A stretch of 49,935 nucleotides of DNA from Deltaproteobacteria bacterium (lineage in GTDB: Bacteria; Desulfobacterota; Desulfarculia; Adiutricales; JAFDHD01): the NCBI GenBank assembly GCA_019308995.1, contig JAFDHD010000019.1:1-49935 (forward strand), given 5' to 3'. The notes below the pieces were generated by a model, which saw nothing but the letters and a program-made list of their open reading frames with translations, was not told the origin of the DNA and ran no database searches. How positions within the stretch are numbered: position 1 is the stretch's first letter; each line of letters starts with the position of its first letter. Below, piece by piece: positions 45,978 to 49,935 of the stretch. A program made the translations under genes and the position numbers.

Positions 45978-46300
45978 AATAAAAAATTATAGGCGAAGAA
46001 GTCTACACAAGGTTATACACCTAAATTGAGTGCTTTTTATAAGTCTCAAGCTGCATCACGGTGGAAACAGAACGACCGTTGAAACGCTATAGTAATTTTG
46101 ACTTGGAGGTGTCTCAGTTTTATTGATACATTTCGGCTTTCGATTTTCGAGAAAGAGCTTTGGTAAGTATTATTAAGTTAAAGAAGGGTAAGAGAGACCA
46201 TATTATGTTGAAGATGATGTTATCTCTAAATGCTTTATCCTTCCCAATCATTCATGCCAGGGAATAGCCTTAATTCTACACTCTTGTAAAGCCCTTTTCC

Positions 46301-46330
46301 TTGACACACCAGGACATTTCCTCTTATATT
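46301..46330 (+). promoter_or_regulatory. Candidate sigma-70 promoter for the synthetase alpha subunit at 46508
   Basis: TTGACA (46301-46306) and TATATT (46325-46330) are 18 bp apart, close to consensus. It lies about 178 bp upstream of the ATG at 46508. A site this close to consensus is uncommon in the window. The rest of the 530-bp gap 45978-46507 is AT-rich and holds no supported gene; the leader is long, but no riboswitch was recognised. Confidence 0.55.
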
Positions 46331-46507
46331 GCTCACAGAAAAAAAGGATTTTTCATCGTCTCCTTTCATTTCATCTGCATGTGGGACGGGTTTTAGAGGT
46401 TATCACGGCCCGGTTCATTCAGATGGTATTTATCCTATTTGTTCTCAATCAGGCTACATATATTTTCAGCCGGCTGTGACCGGTTTTATTTTACGGAGGT
46501 TTCATTG

Positions 46508-47926
46508 ATGTCAATTCACCCACTAGAGGAAATTCTCCACCCAAAATCAATCGCCGTGGTTGGAGCCTCAGACGGTGGTCGAGGAGGAGGTTTCATCACC
46601 CCCCTTCAAGAACTCAGCTACCAGGGGAAAATCTACCCGGTTAATCCCAAGTACCCGGAGATCATGGGTTTGAAAGCCTATCCCAGGGTCAGAGACATCC
46701 CGGGGCCAGTAGATTACGTCATTTCTTCCATTCCGGCGTCAGAGGTTCTAGGTTTGATCGAGGACTGCGCCCAGAAGGGTGTCAAGGCAGTCCACCTCTA
46801 CACAGCCCGTTTCAGTGAGACAGGGCGAAAGGATGCTGCCGATTTAGAAATAGAAATTCTAAGGCAGGCAAGAAAAGGCGGCATACGCATCATCGGCCCG
46901 AACTGTATGGGAGTCTATTATCCTGATGAGGGAATCGCTTTTTCCGATGGTATGCCCAAGGAATCGGGGCACCTGGGACTCGCATCTCAGAGCGGGCAAG
47001 CAGTGGGTGAGATTGTTGGCTTCGCCGCACAGCGGGGAATTCGTTTCAGCAAGGCGATAAGTTATGGTAACGCCCTTGACTTCAACGAATGCGATTATCT
47101 TGATTATTTTTTACAAGATCCCCAGACAAAGGTGATCCTGATGTATATCGAGGGAGTGAGGGACCCCAGAAGATTCCTGAATTTACTGAGGCGTACCGTT
47201 GCGGTTAAACCGGTTATCATTGTCAAGGGCGGCAGAGGAGAAGCCGGAACAAGAGCAACGGCCTCTCATACTGCGTCTATGGCCGGCTCTCGACGAGTTT
47301 GGCAAGCTGCGATTGACCAGACTGGCGTTATCAGCGCCGTTGATCTCGAAGAACTTGTTGACATAGCCGCTGCATTCTATTTCCTGCCCGGGATTGCCGG
47401 TCGGAGTGTTGGGGTGGCTGGTGGCAGTGGAGGCAGTAGCGTGCTCGCTGCTGACTTGTGCGAAGAGGCTGGCCTTGATGTCATTCCATTACCAGATGAT
47501 ATAAGAGAAAGATTAAAAAACCAAGGCAACCCCATCTGGGACTGGATAGGCAACCCTGCTGATTTTTCGATTTCAATGCGGAATTTTGCCGATGCCGCCA
47601 TAATAACGCGAATGATGGCCCAGCATCCAGACTTTGACTTCCTTATCGTTTTCGTTCATGGCCCGTGGCGCAGAGGGCCAGAGCCTTTCTCGCTTGATAA
47701 GCACATGCAGCAATTTAACGTACACGAATTGCCTGACAAACCGATAGTAGCAGTAATATCGGACAGACCTCGAGGTGCCGGTAGTGAAGCTGAAGAGCAC
47801 GCAAAGATTATGGCCCAGATACAGGCAAGGCTTGTCGCTAATAATCTACCTGTCTATCCTAACATCGGCCGCGCCGCCAGGGCCGTTAGCAAAATGATAA
47901 GGTATTATGAGAAGAGAAGGTTGTAG
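46508..47926 (+). CDS. ADP-forming acyl-CoA synthetase alpha subunit-like protein, second copy
   Basis: From the ATG at 46508, after ACGGAGG, the 472-aa product begins MSIHPLEEILHPKSIAVVGA. An in-frame ATG at 46439 gives an unlikely 23-residue extension. CoA-binding and ligase-CoA segments are GGIRIIGPNCMGVYYPDEG, GLASQSGQAVGEIVGFAAQR and SYGNALDFNECDYLDYFL. The phospho-His site is TATASHTASMAGSRRVW-like (ATASHTASMAG), with a second domain at GVAGGSGGSSVLAADLCEEA. It is similar in layout to the protein at 30993-32396 but only moderately alike. No ATP-grasp beta subunit adjoins it either. It may convert an acyl-CoA to acid plus ATP, or act in another CoA transfer. Confidence 0.87.
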   Translation: MSIHPLEEILHPKSIAVVGASDGGRGGGFITPLQELSYQGKIYPVNPKYPEIMGLKAYPRVRDIPGPVDYVISSIPASEVLGLIEDCAQKGVKAVHLYTARFSETGRKDAADLEIEILRQARKGGIRIIGPNCMGVYYPDEGIAFSDGMPKESGHLGLASQSGQAVGEIVGFAAQRGIRFSKAISYGNALDFNECDYLDYFLQDPQTKVILMYIEGVRDPRRFLNLLRRTVAVKPVIIVKGGRGEAGTRATASHTASMAGSRRVWQAAIDQTGVISAVDLEELVDIAAAFYFLPGIAGRSVGVAGGSGGSSVLAADLCEEAGLDVIPLPDDIRERLKNQGNPIWDWIGNPADFSISMRNFADAAIITRMMAQHPDFDFLIVFVHGPWRRGPEPFSLDKHMQQFNVHELPDKPIVAVISDRPRGAGSEAEEHAKIMAQIQARLVANNLPVYPNIGRAARAVSKMIRYYEKRRL

Positions 47927-48063
47927 CACTGTCTCTTCAATGTTCCCGAAAAACTGATAACCACAATTCTAACCTCTCTGCCGCGATGTCTACTTCCTGT
48001 TCACTCAATTGGCCTGATGACAAGACAGGAGACATGTTAATCATCTAATTTTAGGACATAACA

Positions 48064-49050
48064 CTAGCTGCTGAGAGCTTCGCGGTTGACGCAGTTCGGC
48101 GGCACTTCTCCGCGTAACCCGGCCAGAAGGTTTTCGGCAGCCATAAACGCCATCCTTCTTCTGGTTTCAAAGCTGGCGCTGCCTATATGGGGAGTTATAA
48201 CAACGTTATCGAGCGTCAACAAAGGGTCATCGGGCGGTATGGGTTCGACTTCAGTGACATCTAGCCCTGCTGCGAAAATCTGCCTCGACTTGAGGGCTTC
48301 GTAGAGCGCCCGTTGGTCAACGATCGGTCCGCGCGAGGTATTGATAAAGACGGCGGTCGGCTTCATGGCCGCAAACTCGGCGGCCCCGATAAGGTGTCGG
48401 GTTGATGGAAGCAGCGGTAGGTGGAGTGTAATGAAGTCGGCAGCTGAAAGCAGTGTCTCAAGCTCAGGGACGTATTCCACACCGAGTTCCCTTTCTTCCC
48501 GCTCGCTCTGTCTGATGGGGTCGTAATAGAGCACCTTCATGTTGAAGCCTTTGGCTCGCCTGGCTACCCCAGCACCAATGCGGCCCAAACCCGCAATACC
48601 CAGGGTGGCGCTGTGGATATCCTGCCCCAGCAGTGTCTGCGGGCCCCATGTCTGCCACCGCCTCTTCCGGGTGTAATTATCTGCCTCAACCACGCGCCTG
48701 GCCAAGGCCATGAGCAAGGCAAAGGTAAGGTCGGCCGTAGTCTCGGTGAGCACCTCGGGGGTGTTCCCCACCACGATGCCGCGCCGGGTCGCTTCCACGA
48801 TATCTATATTATCGTATCCCACCGCCAGGTTGCTGATCACCTTCAGCCTGGGAGCGGCCTTCATGACAACCGAGTCAATCCGGTCGGTCAGAAGCGTTAA
48901 CAGGCCGTCAGCATCCCGGGCCTTTTGCAAAATAACGTCATATGGCGGGGGTAATTCCTCGGACCATACCACCATCTCGGCAGTCCGGGCAATCATGTCC
49001 AAGGCCTCCTGCGCTATCTGGCGCGTAATGTAAACTTTCGGTCTGGCCAT
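48064..49050 (-). CDS. D-2-hydroxyacid dehydrogenase (glyoxylate/hydroxypyruvate reductase-like)
   Basis: The 328-aa NAD(P)-dependent enzyme has the formate/glycerate dehydrogenase fold. Substrate-side segments are [19 protein letters not shown] and [20 protein letters not shown]. The cofactor loop is [20 protein letters not shown]. The catalytic Arg is in [13 protein letters not shown], the Glu in [19 protein letters not shown] and the His in [16 protein letters not shown]. Length matches glyoxylate reductases of the GyaR type. AAGGAGTAGAT precedes the ATG. It lies 47 bp after the HpcH/HpaI-like gene, so the pair is probably co-transcribed: that neighbour may make or use a 2-oxo acid that this enzyme reduces. 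Confidence 0.9.
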   Translation of the reverse strand: MARPKVYITRQIAQEALDMIARTAEMVVWSEELPPPYDVILQKARDADGLLTLLTDRIDSVVMKAAPRLKVISNLAVGYDNIDIVEATRRGIVVGNTPEVLTETTADLTFALLMALARRVVEADNYTRKRRWQTWGPQTLLGQDIHSATLGIAGLGRIGAGVARRAKGFNMKVLYYDPIRQSEREERELGVEYVPELETLLSAADFITLHLPLLPSTRHLIGAAEFAAMKPTAVFINTSRGPIVDQRALYEALKSRQIFAAGLDVTEVEPIPPDDPLLTLDNVVITPHIGSASFETRRRMAFMAAENLLAGLRGEVPPNCVNREALSS

Positions 49051-49097
49051 ATCTACTCCTTGGGATTAATCTGGGGCGGTTCAAGCTGTGAACGTGG

Positions 49098-49892
49098 TTA
49101 AGTCGAGGCCAGCAATTCCTGCATCCCCTTGGCCTGCTGTCGGCACCATCCGAAAATGACTCCCAGATCCCAGCCAATACAGAAATGACGAACCCCCATC
49201 TCAACATATGGTTTTGCCGCTTCAAAGCTGGCTAGTTCTACCCTGGGAGCGACGCCCTTTTTCAGAGCCAGTTCTATCATGTCCCGATGCGTCTTCTGTA
49301 CCTCGGGACTACCCCCCTGGCCCGGCTTGCCGATGCTTATGGAATAGTCAGACGGACCGAACTGGACCATATCCACGCCTTCAACTGTAAGTATCTCTTC
49401 CAGGTGCTCCATGGCGCCCTTTTTTTCGATCATGATGGCAATGACGACTTCGTTCATGGCCTTGACCCACGCCTCTGTACCGGCATAGGAAATATAGCCC
49501 ACATTTCGCCGCATGCCAGCACCGTGTGTGCCGCCCGCCTCTGGCGTCTCCGGCCTGACCAGTCGAACACACTCCCTGACCTCTTCCGCGGAACGGCAGT
49601 CAGTGAACAGTACGTTCTGAATACCGGCGTCTATGGCCCTGGTGGCAATGAATCCTCTGCCTTGCTCTTCCACCTTCATCATGGAAGACATGTCAGGAAA
49701 AAGCTCGATGGCCCGGCCGAAATTATCCATCTGCTCAAGGCTAAAGGGGGAATATTCCCCGACATACTCGATATAGTCAAAGGCGCCTGACTGGCCGATT
49801 ACCTCCACAACCCCCGGCCATGGTATGATGACGTGGGTCCCCAGCGTTGGTTTGCCTTCATTCAGCAGCTCCCTGAGTCGGTTTCTTTTCAT
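49098..49892 (-). CDS. HpcH/HpaI aldolase/citrate lyase family protein with altered active-site residues
   Basis: The 264-aa TIM-barrel protein aligns with class II pyruvate aldolases. The metal Glu (about 156) in IAIMIEKKGAMEHLEEIL and Asp (about 182) in VQFGPSDYSISIGKPGQ are kept. The usual catalytic His-containing Glu-His-Gly-Pro stretch is here YVGEYSPFSLEQM (Tyr47 in place of His). The usual Arg of the substrate site appears as Lys73 in SSMMKVEEQG. So it may use another substrate or reaction than the textbook aldol cleavage. GAAGGGAAGG lies upstream of the ATG. It heads the pair with the 2-hydroxyacid dehydrogenase. Confidence 0.82.
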   Translation of the reverse strand: MKRNRLRELLNEGKPTLGTHVIIPWPGVVEVIGQSGAFDYIEYVGEYSPFSLEQMDNFGRAIELFPDMSSMMKVEEQGRGFIATRAIDAGIQNVLFTDCRSAEEVRECVRLVRPETPEAGGTHGAGMRRNVGYISYAGTEAWVKAMNEVVIAIMIEKKGAMEHLEEILTVEGVDMVQFGPSDYSISIGKPGQGGSPEVQKTHRDMIELALKKGVAPRVELASFEAAKPYVEMGVRHFCIGWDLGVIFGWCRQQAKGMQELLAST

Positions 49893-49935
49893 CAGAGTTA
49901 CCTTCCCTTCTGTTAGAACTTACCGCTTTTAAAAG

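Noticed and set aside
46010-46025. A DnaA-box-like TTATACACC
   Set aside because: It is a single imperfect match without a cluster or replication genes around it.

Overview
The window reads as a chromosomal segment of a strict anaerobe, most likely a Desulfobacterota (sulfate-reducing or syntrophic) bacterium. This is inferred from gene content only: an oxygen-sensitive 4-hydroxybutyryl-CoA dehydratase family protein, ADP-forming acyl-CoA synthetase alpha subunits, many acyl-CoA activating enzymes, a MtaA/UroD-type methyltransferase and a very large hybrid histidine kinase. I saw no rRNA, tRNA, CRISPR array or intact insertion sequence.

Layout. 1-2.5 kb (minus): a three-gene cassette of aconitase-family large and small subunits plus an isocitrate/isopropylmalate-type dehydrogenase cut by the window edge. 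2.7-5.5 kb: an arylsulfotransferase remnant, an acyl-CoA ligase and a zinc alcohol dehydrogenase. 5.5-17.6 kb, all minus strand: a peptide export island. Read in its own direction it has a C39-peptidase ABC exporter with two cyclic-nucleotide-binding domains, a HlyD-type adaptor, two parvulin/SurA-like proteins without signal peptides, a leaderless PAAR-like mini-protein, an apparently separate biotin ECF transporter (bioY, bioM, bioN), a broken class IV aminotransferase, two double-glycine-leader peptides and a glycosyltransferase. The glycosyltransferase's first 26 residues resemble the peptide leaders. Blocks of 130-160 bp are duplicated and shuffled inside the island.

18-25.3 kb: a truncated sulfatase, a sulfatase-fold enzyme with Thr in place of the catalytic Cys, a solute-binding protein with an unusual Lys/Ala-rich insertion, an MFS transporter and a Tat-exported DUF362 protein. 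25.6-35.6 kb: an HD phosphohydrolase, CoA-transferase, SMP-30 lactonase, 4-hydroxybutyryl-CoA dehydratase, an ADP-forming synthetase alpha subunit, a paralogous HpaB-fold protein without the iron-sulfur ligands, and a UroD-like methyltransferase. 35.8-41.4 kb: a response regulator - hybrid kinase - response regulator operon behind a perfect 78-bp tandem duplication. 41.9-49.9 kb: a second acyl-CoA ligase, amidohydrolase, nitroreductase, DUF3237 protein, a second synthetase alpha subunit, a 2-hydroxyacid dehydrogenase and a HpcH/HpaI-like protein with altered active-site residues.

The metabolic genes suggest breakdown of organic and fatty acids as CoA thioesters. The most unusual part is the export island. 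A PAAR-like motif sits behind a peptide leader, and the same leader-like motif is on an enzyme; the neighbouring C39 exporter keeps its catalytic residues. Several island genes are visibly broken, so it may be partly decayed.
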